DNA from: JAJPHJ01 sp035622315
GTDB lineage: Bacteria; Vulcanimicrobiota; Vulcanimicrobiia; Eremiobacterales; Eremiobacteraceae
DNA length: 33,046 nucleotides
NCBI GenBank assembly: GCA_035622315.1
Contig: DASPVP010000048.1
Coordinates: 1 to 33,046 of the forward strand
Direction of reading: 5' to 3'
The notes beneath the pieces were generated by a model. The model was not told where the DNA came from. It did not search any database and saw nothing but the letters and a program-made list of their open reading frames with translations. Positions 6,937 to 14,490 of the stretch are shown in pieces; the stretch's first letter is position 1; each line of letters starts with the position of its first letter. A program made the translations under genes and the position numbers.

Positions 6937-7986
6937 ATGCGGGTGCTCGTCACCGGACACCGAGGCTACATCGGCTCTGTCCTCGCGCCCATGCTCGTCG
7001 AGCTCGGCCATGTCGTGCGCGGACTCGACTCCGATCTTTACCATGGCTGCGATTTCTCGGCGTTGAGCACGGGTTTCGAAGAGCGCGTCAAAGATCTACG
7101 CGACGTGAGCCTCGCAGACGTGAAGGACATCGACGTAGTGATACATCTCGCCGCGCTCTCAAACGATCCGGTCTGCGAGATCGACAGCGCGCTGACGATG
7201 GACATCAACCACCAAGCCACCATCTCCTTGGCCTCTCTCGCGCGACAAGCCGGCGTCTCGCGCTTCATCTTCGCCTCCTCGTGCACGAACTATGGCGTGG
7301 CTGGGGACGACGCTCTGACCGAAGATGCCCCGCTCCGTCCGCTCACCGTTTATGGCGAATCGAAGGTGATGGCCGAACGCGATCTCGCGAAATTGGCTAG
7401 TGACACCTTCAGCCCAGTCATCCTGCGCAACGCGACCGCGTATGGAGTCTCACCACGGCTACGGCTGGATCTGGTCGTCAACGACTTTTGCGCCAGCGCA
7501 GTCGCTCATCGTCAGGTCGTCATGCAAAGCGATGGAAGCGCGTGGAGGCCCTTGATTCATGTCTCAGACATCGCCCGTGCCTGCATCGCCGCGGCCGAAA
7601 GCCCCCGTGCGACGGTGCACAACGCAATCTTCAATATAGGTAAGACGGCCGAGAATTTCCACGTGCGCGATCTCGCGGCGATGGTCGCCGAGAGTGTGCC
7701 GGGTTGCACGGTGCTCCAGCGCCCCGGCGCGGGGGCCGACAAGCGCAGCTATCGCGTCGACTGCACCAAAGTAGCCGCCGAAATGCCCGCGTTCAAACCG
7801 CGATTCACGGTCGGCCAGGGGATTGAAGAACTCGTCCGGGCCTTCGGCGCCCAGCCGAATCTTGCGGCCGAGATGGAAAGCGACCGCTATCGCCGGATCG
7901 CAAGGCTGCGCAACGGTCTCGTGAAAAAGAGCTTGGATGCGGATCTGCGAGCGGCCGGGTCAGGCGTAGAGGTGCTGAAAAAATGA
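6937..7986 (+). CDS. NAD-dependent epimerase/dehydratase (extended SDR)
   Basis: This 349-residue protein is an extended short-chain dehydrogenase of the sugar nucleotide type. It has the Rossmann motif TGHRGYIG (6-13), LAALSNDP (71-78), a Ser near 114-115 in ASSCTNYG, and the catalytic YGESK (Tyr139, Lys143). The ATG at 6937 lies 4 bases after rfbF and puts the Rossmann strand at the true N-terminus; the frame is open further upstream but overlaps rfbF. The pairing with rfbF suggests it reduces, epimerises or dehydrates a CDP-sugar. The sequence does not look like RfbG, so the reaction is not assigned. Its 3' end overlaps the convergent gene at 7960-8820 by 27 bases. Confidence 0.85.
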   Translation: MRVLVTGHRGYIGSVLAPMLVELGHVVRGLDSDLYHGCDFSALSTGFEERVKDLRDVSLADVKDIDVVIHLAALSNDPVCEIDSALTMDINHQATISLASLARQAGVSRFIFASSCTNYGVAGDDALTEDAPLRPLTVYGESKVMAERDLAKLASDTFSPVILRNATAYGVSPRLRLDLVVNDFCASAVAHRQVVMQSDGSAWRPLIHVSDIARACIAAAESPRATVHNAIFNIGKTAENFHVRDLAAMVAESVPGCTVLQRPGAGADKRSYRVDCTKVAAEMPAFKPRFTVGQGIEELVRAFGAQPNLAAEMESDRYRRIARLRNGLVKKSLDADLRAAGSGVEVLKK

Positions 7987-8820
7987 ATCCCCGATCCGGT
8001 CTGCACCCGGCTGTCGACGCGGATGGTCTAACACATGCACGAAATAGACCTGGCCTAGCCAGCGGGCGTTCTTGATGCGGCGAAACGCCGGCAAGAACCG
8101 CCATTGGTCGATCTTGCGCGCCACATGAGATGCGTTGAACTCCTCGATCGCGAGCAACTCTCCGCACCATCGATTGTTCGACGGGTAGACGATGTCGTCG
8201 GCGTAGAGACAGGTCCAGGGCAAATAGTGCTCAGGCCGCCCCTCGAAGATAGACAGCGCTTGGCTCGCCGACGAATAGTAGTCGACGTCGAGCGAGGCGA
8301 ACCCGAGCGGCGCCTCCGCAGAGAGCTGCTGAGCGAAGGCCGGAACGGTGACGGCGAGGTCGCCGACGACCAATCGTGCGTTCGGAGGAAGCTTCGCACG
8401 CAAACGATCGTGGTCTGCGACGAAGTCTCCCGCTTGCCACAGCTCCGGATGGTCGCGATAGTCGACGGGTGGCGGCATGCCGCCCTCGCGATCGAAGCCG
8501 ACGATGTCGAACTCCACACCTGTCGCGGCGGTCACCGAGCGGGCGATGCGGCACATGGCCAACAGGCCCGCGCCGTTCGCCACCCCGAACTCGACGATCG
8601 TGACCCGCGCAAGGCCGAGCGCTCGAGCAAGCTCGGCTGTTTGCAAGATGCAGTAGGCGTACGCCGGCGGAAAAATGAGATCGAACGCGACGCGTGCGCG
8701 GAACGTTCCGAAGATGGCCACCACAGCTGACATCGCGAGGATGTGCAACGGTTCGGTCAATCGGTTGGCGACGAGCGCACCGCGCGCATCGCTGCCGCGC
8801 AACCGGTCGAAGAGCGCCAT
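7960..8820 (-). CDS. Putative class I SAM-dependent methyltransferase
   Basis: This 286-residue protein has a Rossmann-like SAM motif, TIVEFGVANGAGLLAM, preceded by a helix-rich N-terminus. Downstream are LVVGDLAVTVPAF, then FASLDVDYYSSASQAL and YADDIVYPS. These acidic clusters resemble the metal-binding region of TylF/MycF and CmcI-type sugar O-methyltransferases, but the match is loose and I cannot name a subfamily. It is the only minus-strand gene between rfbF-SDR and the C-methyltransferase. It converges on the SDR with a 27-base overlap. The ATG at 8818-8820 is 75 bases from the divergent C-methyltransferase start. A role in decorating the glycan is inferred from context. Confidence 0.65.
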   Translation of the reverse strand: MALFDRLRGSDARGALVANRLTEPLHILAMSAVVAIFGTFRARVAFDLIFPPAYAYCILQTAELARALGLARVTIVEFGVANGAGLLAMCRIARSVTAATGVEFDIVGFDREGGMPPPVDYRDHPELWQAGDFVADHDRLRAKLPPNARLVVGDLAVTVPAFAQQLSAEAPLGFASLDVDYYSSASQALSIFEGRPEHYLPWTCLYADDIVYPSNNRWCGELLAIEEFNASHVARKIDQWRFLPAFRRIKNARWLGQVYFVHVLDHPRRQPGADRIGDSFFQHLYA

Positions 8821-8895
8821 GCCAGCGTCAGCATTAGCCTTCGCCCAAAGCGCCCCTTCCCCGCGATCGCTGTTCGTTCGCGACCGGAGCGTTGC

Positions 8896-10122
8896 GTGAG
8901 CGAGCTAAGCTGTCGTTTCTGCGCCGCCCCGCTCGAGCACGTCGTCGTCGACCTCGGAACGTCACCGCCGGCGAACATGCTCGTGAGCCCCGGTGCGCCG
9001 AAAGAACCGAACTTCCCGCTGTGCACCTATGTCTGCGACCGCTGTCATCTCGTGCAGTTGCCCCAGTTCCAGACGCCGGACGAGATCTTCTCCGACTATG
9101 TCTATCTGTCGTCGTACTCGACCTCGTGGCTCGAGCATCTGCGACGCTTCGCGGAACTGGCGAGACAGCGCTTCGCTCTCGGACAGGAGAGCCAAGTCGT
9201 CGAGATCGCGAGCAACGATGGAGCACTGTTGAAGAATTTCGTCGAGGCGAAAATCCCGGCGCTCGGCATCGAACCGGCGCACAACGTGGCTGCCATCGCA
9301 AATGCGGCGGGCGTGCCCACGCGTTCAGAGTTCTTCGGCACAGCGCTAGCGCGCCAGCTGCGGAGCGAAGGTCATAGCGCCGACCTGGTGGTGGCGAATA
9401 ACGTCCTGGCACACGTGCCCGATCTCAACGATTTCGTCGCCGGGATAGCGATGCTGCTCAAACCCAACGGCGTCGCGACGCTCGAGTTCCCGCATCTCTT
9501 ACGGCTGATCGAGCGCACGGAATTCGACACGATCTACCACGAGCATTTCTCGTATTTCTCCTTGACGTGCGCGACTACGATCCTCGCCGCACATGGGCTT
9601 CGCGTGGTCGACGTTGAGGAGCTGCCGACGCACGGGGGTTCTTTGCGCATCTACGCGTCGCTTGAAAGCGACGCAGCGGTTGTGTCTGCTGCATGCGGCC
9701 GCATCATGGGCGAAGAAGAAGCCGCGGGACTGAACGGGCTGCGGGCCTTCGCTGATTTCGCCGCACGCGTGCGGGAGGCAAAAGAATCATTCTTGGCCTT
9801 TCTGCAACGCGAGAGCGCGCGGAAAAAGTCGGTCGCCGGCTACGGCGCACCTGCCAAAGCGGCGACGTTGCTCAACTATTGCGGCGTGGGTGCTGATGCG
9901 ATCGCCTACACCGTCGATCGAAACCCATACAAACAAGGCAAGCTCGTACCGGGCGCGCGGATTCCGATCTTCGCTCCGGAGAAGATCGTGGAGACCAAGC
10001 CGGACTTCGTCGTGATCTTTCCCTGGAACATCCGGGACGAGGTCGTGTCGCAACAAGCGATCATCAGGTCATGGGGCGGCCGCTTCGTCGTGCCCATCCC
10101 CGTGACGGAGATACTCGCCTAA
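8896..10122 (+). CDS. Sugar C-methyltransferase, TylC3/NovU-like
   Basis: This 408-residue protein has the three-part layout of deoxysugar C-methyltransferases. A zinc-binding N-terminus has Cys6, Cys9, Cys47 and Cys50. A SAM-binding domain carries VVEIASNDGALL (101-112) and NNVLAHVPDL. The C-terminal domain carries YGAPAKAATLLNY and VDRNPYKQGKLVPG. The conserved YHEHFSYFS stretch, which holds proposed catalytic residues, is present. Such enzymes add a methyl group to C-3 (or a neighbouring carbon) of an NDP-4-keto-6-deoxysugar. The GTG at 8896 is used because it begins right before the first zinc cysteines and gives the normal length. The frame is open upstream but overlaps the divergent methyltransferase. 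Its TAA stop interlocks with the TAG of the next, convergent gene (10119-10122). Confidence 0.9.
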   Translation: MSELSCRFCAAPLEHVVVDLGTSPPANMLVSPGAPKEPNFPLCTYVCDRCHLVQLPQFQTPDEIFSDYVYLSSYSTSWLEHLRRFAELARQRFALGQESQVVEIASNDGALLKNFVEAKIPALGIEPAHNVAAIANAAGVPTRSEFFGTALARQLRSEGHSADLVVANNVLAHVPDLNDFVAGIAMLLKPNGVATLEFPHLLRLIERTEFDTIYHEHFSYFSLTCATTILAAHGLRVVDVEELPTHGGSLRIYASLESDAAVVSAACGRIMGEEEAAGLNGLRAFADFAARVREAKESFLAFLQRESARKKSVAGYGAPAKAATLLNYCGVGADAIAYTVDRNPYKQGKLVPGARIPIFAPEKIVETKPDFVVIFPWNIRDEVVSQQAIIRSWGGRFVVPIPVTEILA

Positions 10123-10940
10123 CGCTTCTGAGTACGGCCTCCAGCTGCGGCTTGGAATGCTTTGACGATATCCGGTAGCGCTGCGATCAGATCGCTGGGG
10201 CGAAAATCGAACTCCTCGCAGATCCGGTTCACGTCGATCGCCGGCGCGACGACCACCGGCGCATCTCGCTCCACGGATACCTCGGCGGGCACGAGGGCTG
10301 CGATCCGCTCGACGATCGCTTGATGCGTCGTGTTGCGGCCGCTGGCCACATTGTAGACGCGGTGGCGGCTCGCCGCCGCGATCTTCAGGATCACGTAAGC
10401 CACCTCATGAACGTCCACATAATCCTTGCTCGACCAGAGCGCGGTTCGAATCGTCATCCGGCCGGTGGTGACGGCTTGCCTGATGATGTCGCTCAAAAAG
10501 ACGTGCGACTCCAGGTTCGCGCCGAAGACATTGGAGGGCCGAAGCACGATCGTGCGCTCCGAGCACTCGAGCATCGCGGCTTCGCCGGCGATCTTGCTAG
10601 CCACGTACACGCTTTGTGCGTCTGACGGCAGGGTCGCGAGCGTTGTGTCTTCATGGGTGGAGGCGGATCGATCGTAGACACGGGCTGAAGACAGATAGAT
10701 CAGGCGCTCGAATCGACGCGTGTCAAGCCACTCGAGCGGAGCGCTCACGTGCAAGCGAAACGCCTCGCGAGGCTGCGCATCCGCGCCCCATGGGATTCCC
10801 GAGCAGTAGACGACCACGCCGAGATCCCCGTCCGGAATCTGGTCGTGCGGCGTGACGACCACCTCGTGGTCTCGCCCCCGCGCAGCCGCGGCGACGACTG
10901 CGCCGATGAACGAACGCGCGCCGACGATGGTCAGTCGCAT
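10119..10940 (-). CDS. NAD-dependent epimerase/dehydratase (sugar-modifying SDR)
   Basis: This 273-residue extended SDR has an N-terminal Rossmann motif IVGARSFIGAVV, SSARVYD with the catalytic Ser/Thr region, and YVASKIAGE with the Tyr-x3-Lys pair. LRPSNVFG and DYVDVHEVA are typical of sugar nucleotide epimerases and reductases. The ATG at 10938-10940 starts exactly at the Rossmann strand; an upstream in-frame GTG would add 18 poorly conserved residues. It is third in a minus-strand run (hexapeptide acyltransferase, CmcI-like, SDR), 25 bases after the CmcI-like stop. A 4-ketoreductase role on the C-methylated sugar is a reasonable inference, but not shown. Confidence 0.83.
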   Translation of the reverse strand: MRLTIVGARSFIGAVVAAAARGRDHEVVVTPHDQIPDGDLGVVVYCSGIPWGADAQPREAFRLHVSAPLEWLDTRRFERLIYLSSARVYDRSASTHEDTTLATLPSDAQSVYVASKIAGEAAMLECSERTIVLRPSNVFGANLESHVFLSDIIRQAVTTGRMTIRTALWSSKDYVDVHEVAYVILKIAAASRHRVYNVASGRNTTHQAIVERIAALVPAEVSVERDAPVVVAPAIDVNRICEEFDFRPSDLIAALPDIVKAFQAAAGGRTQKR

Positions 10941-10965
10941 GGCGCGCAGGCGCGGGGCAATTCGC

Positions 10966-11703
10966 TCACTCCTTGACGCAGCGGAGGTAACCATCCGGTG
11001 CGTCCGTGATCAAGAGCTTGTCGACCACATCGCGATCAACGACGAAGCGCGAGTTCTCGCCTAAGAACTCGTCGAGCGCCGTCTTGGCGTTGTGGCGCTG
11101 GTCCCACGGCCGGTGCAGGTCGATCTTCGGGTCGATGAGGGCGACCGCTGTGCCGAAGACGACGAGCGGGCCGCCCTTGCGAACGAGCGGCGAGTACGCT
11201 CGGAGCTCGGCGAGAACGTGCTCGTGCGTGTGTAGTGAATCGAGCACGAGCATCACGCGTTCGTGCGAGTCGGCTCTGCGACGTACTTCTTCGATCACGG
11301 GTGCAGCTACCGAGGAACCCTCGATGACCGATATGCGTCGGGCCAGTGGATGATTTTCCATCGCCTTCTTGTTGTGTTCTCGGAACTCGACTTCGACGCC
11401 CACGACCTCGCCTCGGCCGCCGATGAGCTCGAGGATGGACGCATAGAGGACGAGCGAGCCGCCGTGTGCCACGCCGGTCTCGATCACGAGGGTCGGCCGG
11501 TACGACCAGACGAGTTCCTGCAGCGCTACCACATCTTGCGGGTACTGGATGATGGGTCTGCCTAACCAGGTGAAATTCCGGTAATAGCCGTGTTCGAAGG
11601 TCTTCCCCAAGAACGTGCGGACGGCGGCGGTCACGGCACTGTCGGCAAGCATAGCGTCGATGCCTGGCCGATCGAATGGGTCGTGCGGATCGCGCGGGGT
11701 CAC
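10966..11703 (-). CDS. CmcI-family hydroxylase/methyltransferase-like protein
   Basis: This 245-residue protein matches the cephalosporin hydroxylase (CmcI) family, which has a SAM-binding methyltransferase fold and in glycan clusters includes rhamnosyl O-methyltransferases. It has the lead-in WLGRPIIQYPQD, the SAM motif VIETGVAHGGSLVLYA, and a metal-binding motif LVLDSLHTHEHVLAELR. It starts at a GTG that overlaps the TGA of the upstream hexapeptide gene (GTGA, 11700-11703), so the two are translationally coupled. O-methylation of a sugar hydroxyl is the likeliest role. True hydroxylation of a beta-lactam is not suggested by anything nearby. Confidence 0.85.
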   Translation of the reverse strand: MTPRDPHDPFDRPGIDAMLADSAVTAAVRTFLGKTFEHGYYRNFTWLGRPIIQYPQDVVALQELVWSYRPTLVIETGVAHGGSLVLYASILELIGGRGEVVGVEVEFREHNKKAMENHPLARRISVIEGSSVAAPVIEEVRRRADSHERVMLVLDSLHTHEHVLAELRAYSPLVRKGGPLVVFGTAVALIDPKIDLHRPWDQRHNAKTALDEFLGENSRFVVDRDVVDKLLITDAPDGYLRCVKE

Positions 11704-12380
11704 GATTTCGGATCGTAGCCCGGATAGGGCGGCGTGAAGAAGCGCGCGAGCAGATCCTTGGATCGCGGCCAGGTCTCAAGATGCGGCGAACTGCCGCGGA
11801 CCATCGTGTTGGGCGGCACGTCTTCGTAGCTCACCGTGCTGTTGGCCGTGAGCACTGCGCCGTCGCCGATCCGGCATCGTCCGCCGGCGAACGCTCCAGG
11901 GAAGAAGATCACGCCTTCGCCTACCGAGAAGGCGTCGAGACCGTCGTTCGTCGTGGTCACGTTATGGCAGAAGACGGTGTAGTCTGCGTACGATCCCTTG
12001 CCGATGACCGTGCCGACCGTGTGCGGGATGGCGAAGATGTCCGGCAACAGCGTGTCGTACATGACGAGCAAGGCGTGCCGGTCGCGGTTGAGCAGCGTCA
12101 GCTTCTTCGCGAGCGCGACGTCCTCGAATCGCGACCACGCCGTGTTGGCTGCGAAGTAGAGGAACATCGCGAACTGGTCGCCATGCAGGTGGTCGAAGGT
12201 CGCCTCACCGCGTTCGTCTCGATAGTGCGGCAGCGCGATGCGGGCGAAGCATCGCTCGGTGCGCTCGAGAGCGATCGGGAGGATGCGAGAGATACCGATG
12301 GGCCGTCCGTCGGGAGCGAGCGATTCGACGAGGCGCGTCACGTAGACCAAGAAATCGTCAGGCGGTAACGAAAGCCTCAC
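11700..12380 (-). CDS. Hexapeptide-repeat (left-handed beta-helix) acyltransferase
   Basis: This protein of about 226 residues has a helical N-terminal half, then C-terminal hexapeptide turns: GTVIGKGSYADYTVFCHNVT, FSVGEGVIFFPGAFAGG and CRIGDGAVLTANSTV, followed by VPPNTMVRGSSP. This is the pattern of serine-acetyltransferase-like and sugar O-/N-acetyltransferases. The GTG at 12378-12380 is the first start that does not run into the divergent GT2 gene at 12432. The open frame continues to 12632 but there overlaps GT2 and has low-complexity content. First gene of the minus-strand trio with the CmcI-like and SDR genes. Donor and acceptor are unknown. Confidence 0.8.
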   Translation of the reverse strand: MRLSLPPDDFLVYVTRLVESLAPDGRPIGISRILPIALERTERCFARIALPHYRDERGEATFDHLHGDQFAMFLYFAANTAWSRFEDVALAKKLTLLNRDRHALLVMYDTLLPDIFAIPHTVGTVIGKGSYADYTVFCHNVTTTNDGLDAFSVGEGVIFFPGAFAGGRCRIGDGAVLTANSTVSYEDVPPNTMVRGSSPHLETWPRSKDLLARFFTPPYPGYDPKS

Positions 12381-12431
12381 GCGTGCAGGCTTCGTTCGAG
12401 AAACCGTTCCACCTGTGAGAGCTCGACGCGT

Positions 12432-13481
12432 TTGAGCGCGACCGTCACCACCATCATCCCTACCTTTCGCCGGCCCAAGCTGCTGCAACGCGCGCTTCGC
12501 AGCGCGCTCGATCAGACGCATCAGGGCGTGCGCGTCTGCGTGTATGACAACGCATCGGGTGACGAAACCGCATCGGTGGTGGCGGCCGTCAGCGCGAACG
12601 ACCCACGCGTGAGCTACTTCTGTCACCCGCAAACCGTGCCGGTCGCGCAGAACTTCCAGTTTGGCCTCGATCGGGTCGCGACTCCGTTCTTCTCGTTCCT
12701 GTCCGACGATGACGTGCTGTTTCCGAACTTCTACGCGACCGCGCTCGCGCGCTTAGAGAACCAGCCTGAAGCCTTGTTCGCGGCGGGATCGGCGATCGAG
12801 TACGACGAGTCAGGTTCCGTGCGCTACGCGCCCCTCGCGCTTTGGAACCGCGAGGGGCAGTATGCGCCGCCGGATGGTTTCACGTCTATGCTGAACAACC
12901 GCCACCCTACCTTGACGGCCATTCTGTTCAGGCATGAGGTCGTCGAGAAGGTAGGCGCGCTCGACACGGCGATCTCCGGTCCGGCCGACTTGGACTACGA
13001 ACTTCGCGTCGCCGCTCGGTTCCCATACGAGATCTTCTACGAACCGAGCGCCGCATACGTCCATCACGAAAACCGCATCTCGACAGCCGAGGATGCACGA
13101 GTCATCGAGCAGTACCAGCGAATCGCGGACAACCTCAGGGCGGACGAACGCATCGCTCCCGCATTGCGGGTGGTGATTCCCCGGCTGCTCGAGCGGCAGA
13201 TGCGGCGCAAGCTCTACGAGGTCGCGGTCAAATCGATCGTCGCGGGGCTTGACGACAATGCACGAGCGGCAGCCGCGCTGCTTCGCACGCGCTTTTCGCG
13301 CCCGGTCGTGGCGTCGCTCATCGACCTCACCGCTGGCGCGAGCGAGCGCTTTCCGGCGGTGCGCAGGCTTTTGACATCGATTGAATCTGCGAGGGTAGCA
13401 GGCCGGGCTCGCGAGGCGAAGCGCTTGTTGAAGCTGCGCACGGGAGACGACGGGAGTTCGTACGCGCGCTTTCTCGCTTAG
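12432..13481 (+). CDS. Family 2 glycosyltransferase (GT-A fold)
   Basis: This 349-residue GT2 enzyme starts TTG-Ser-Ala. It has the N-terminal strand TVTTIIPTFRRPKLLQRAL, the nucleotide-binding VCVYDNASGDET, and the metal-binding DXD region FLSDDDVLFPNF. Residues HENRIS and the following helices belong to the acceptor side. No other start exists between the preceding stop and this TTG, and the divergent hexapeptide gene starts 51 bases away. It presumably transfers one sugar of the local glycan. Its TAG stop interlocks with the TAA of the convergent GT2 gene (13478-13481). Confidence 0.88.
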   Translation: MSATVTTIIPTFRRPKLLQRALRSALDQTHQGVRVCVYDNASGDETASVVAAVSANDPRVSYFCHPQTVPVAQNFQFGLDRVATPFFSFLSDDDVLFPNFYATALARLENQPEALFAAGSAIEYDESGSVRYAPLALWNREGQYAPPDGFTSMLNNRHPTLTAILFRHEVVEKVGALDTAISGPADLDYELRVAARFPYEIFYEPSAAYVHHENRISTAEDARVIEQYQRIADNLRADERIAPALRVVIPRLLERQMRRKLYEVAVKSIVAGLDDNARAAAALLRTRFSRPVVASLIDLTAGASERFPAVRRLLTSIESARVAGRAREAKRLLKLRTGDDGSSYARFLA

Positions 13482-14407
13482 TGCGCGATCTTCGTCCGCG
13501 CTGCGTCGCCTTCGACGCTCTTGCTGCTCTCGATCGGCTCCCAGACCTGGTATTGCTGGCGCTGCTTGTCTGACCGGAACTGCGATCGGGCGCGCACGCG
13601 GCAATACAGCTCGATGGCACCTGCCGCGACCGTCCAATGCAACTTGCGCCAATCGCGCAGCGCACGCGGAATGGCGGCGCGAAGCACCGGCAACGTGCGC
13701 ATGGTCGAGACGGGCACATTGTGGTCGTGCATGATCTGCAGATTGCCGACGATGCAATGCATGCGTTGGGAGACAAAATCTTTGAGATTCTCGGGACCTT
13801 TGTTATGCAGGCGCGCATCGGCGGCGTAGACCGTCTTATAACCTGCGGCCCGGACGAATTGGTAGACGCCGAGCTCATCGCAAATCGAGGATGGATTGAT
13901 GCGCCGGAAGACGTTGCGAAAGGCGATGAGTTCGCCCATTTTCGGATCGTGCAACGAGATGTCGTGATGCAGCGTCCACATGAGGTTGACCGCGTAGCCG
14001 AAGAAGGTGTTCGTCGCATCCACTGGGATCGGGTGCGCGCCCACCATGCCCACTTCCGGATCGGAGAACGGCTCGAGCATGCGCTCGAGCGTGTCTGGGA
14101 AGAAGACGAGGTCTGCGCCGGAGACGAACAGGATCTCAGCTTCAGCGGAGAACAGGAACTGATTGATCGCGGCGACTTTGCCGGTCCTCGCGGCCTCGGC
14201 GATCAGTTTGATCCGCGGCTCTCGTGCGCGATAGCTTTCGACGATCTCGCAGGTCCGGTCGGTACAGCCGCTCGCCACGACGACGATGCTGTCGATGCGG
14301 TCGAGCGCGGTCTGCACGAGCAGGCTGTCGAGCAGCTTGCCGATGTTGCGCTCTTCATTATACGCCATGATCCCGATGTCGGCTCGGGGCGATCCCTGGG
14401 TGCTCAT
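13478..14407 (-). CDS. Family 2 glycosyltransferase
   Basis: This GT2 protein of about 309 residues begins with ADIGIMAYNEERNIGKLLDSL. SIVVVASGCTDRT and RTGKVAAINQFL follow, which are typical GT2 elements, then FVSGADLVFFPDTLERML, where the usual DXD reads GAD. This variant occurs in some GT2 lineages. Several in-frame ATGs are possible (14488, 14446, 14437, 14407). The last leaves nine residues before the first strand and avoids crowding the divergent gene at 14491, so it is used, but 14446 or 14437 are also plausible. No clear transmembrane segments are visible; the substrate is unknown. Confidence 0.83.
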   Translation of the reverse strand: MSTQGSPRADIGIMAYNEERNIGKLLDSLLVQTALDRIDSIVVVASGCTDRTCEIVESYRAREPRIKLIAEAARTGKVAAINQFLFSAEAEILFVSGADLVFFPDTLERMLEPFSDPEVGMVGAHPIPVDATNTFFGYAVNLMWTLHHDISLHDPKMGELIAFRNVFRRINPSSICDELGVYQFVRAAGYKTVYAADARLHNKGPENLKDFVSQRMHCIVGNLQIMHDHNVPVSTMRTLPVLRAAIPRALRDWRKLHWTVAAGAIELYCRVRARSQFRSDKQRQQYQVWEPIESSKSVEGDAARTKIAH

Positions 14408-14490
14408 GCTCTCGATGTATTCATCGGCGCCGCCCATGCGAATCATGACGCGGGACGGCGACGCTGAGCGCAAACTCCGATATCTCAACT

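Noticed and set aside
8743..8895. Upstream extension of the C-methyltransferase
   Set aside because: It overlaps the divergent methyltransferase gene; the zinc-binding Cys cluster that starts these enzymes follows the GTG at 8896.
12381..12632. Upstream extension of the hexapeptide acyltransferase
   Set aside because: It overlaps the start of the GT2 gene and encodes low-complexity sequence not typical of acyltransferases.
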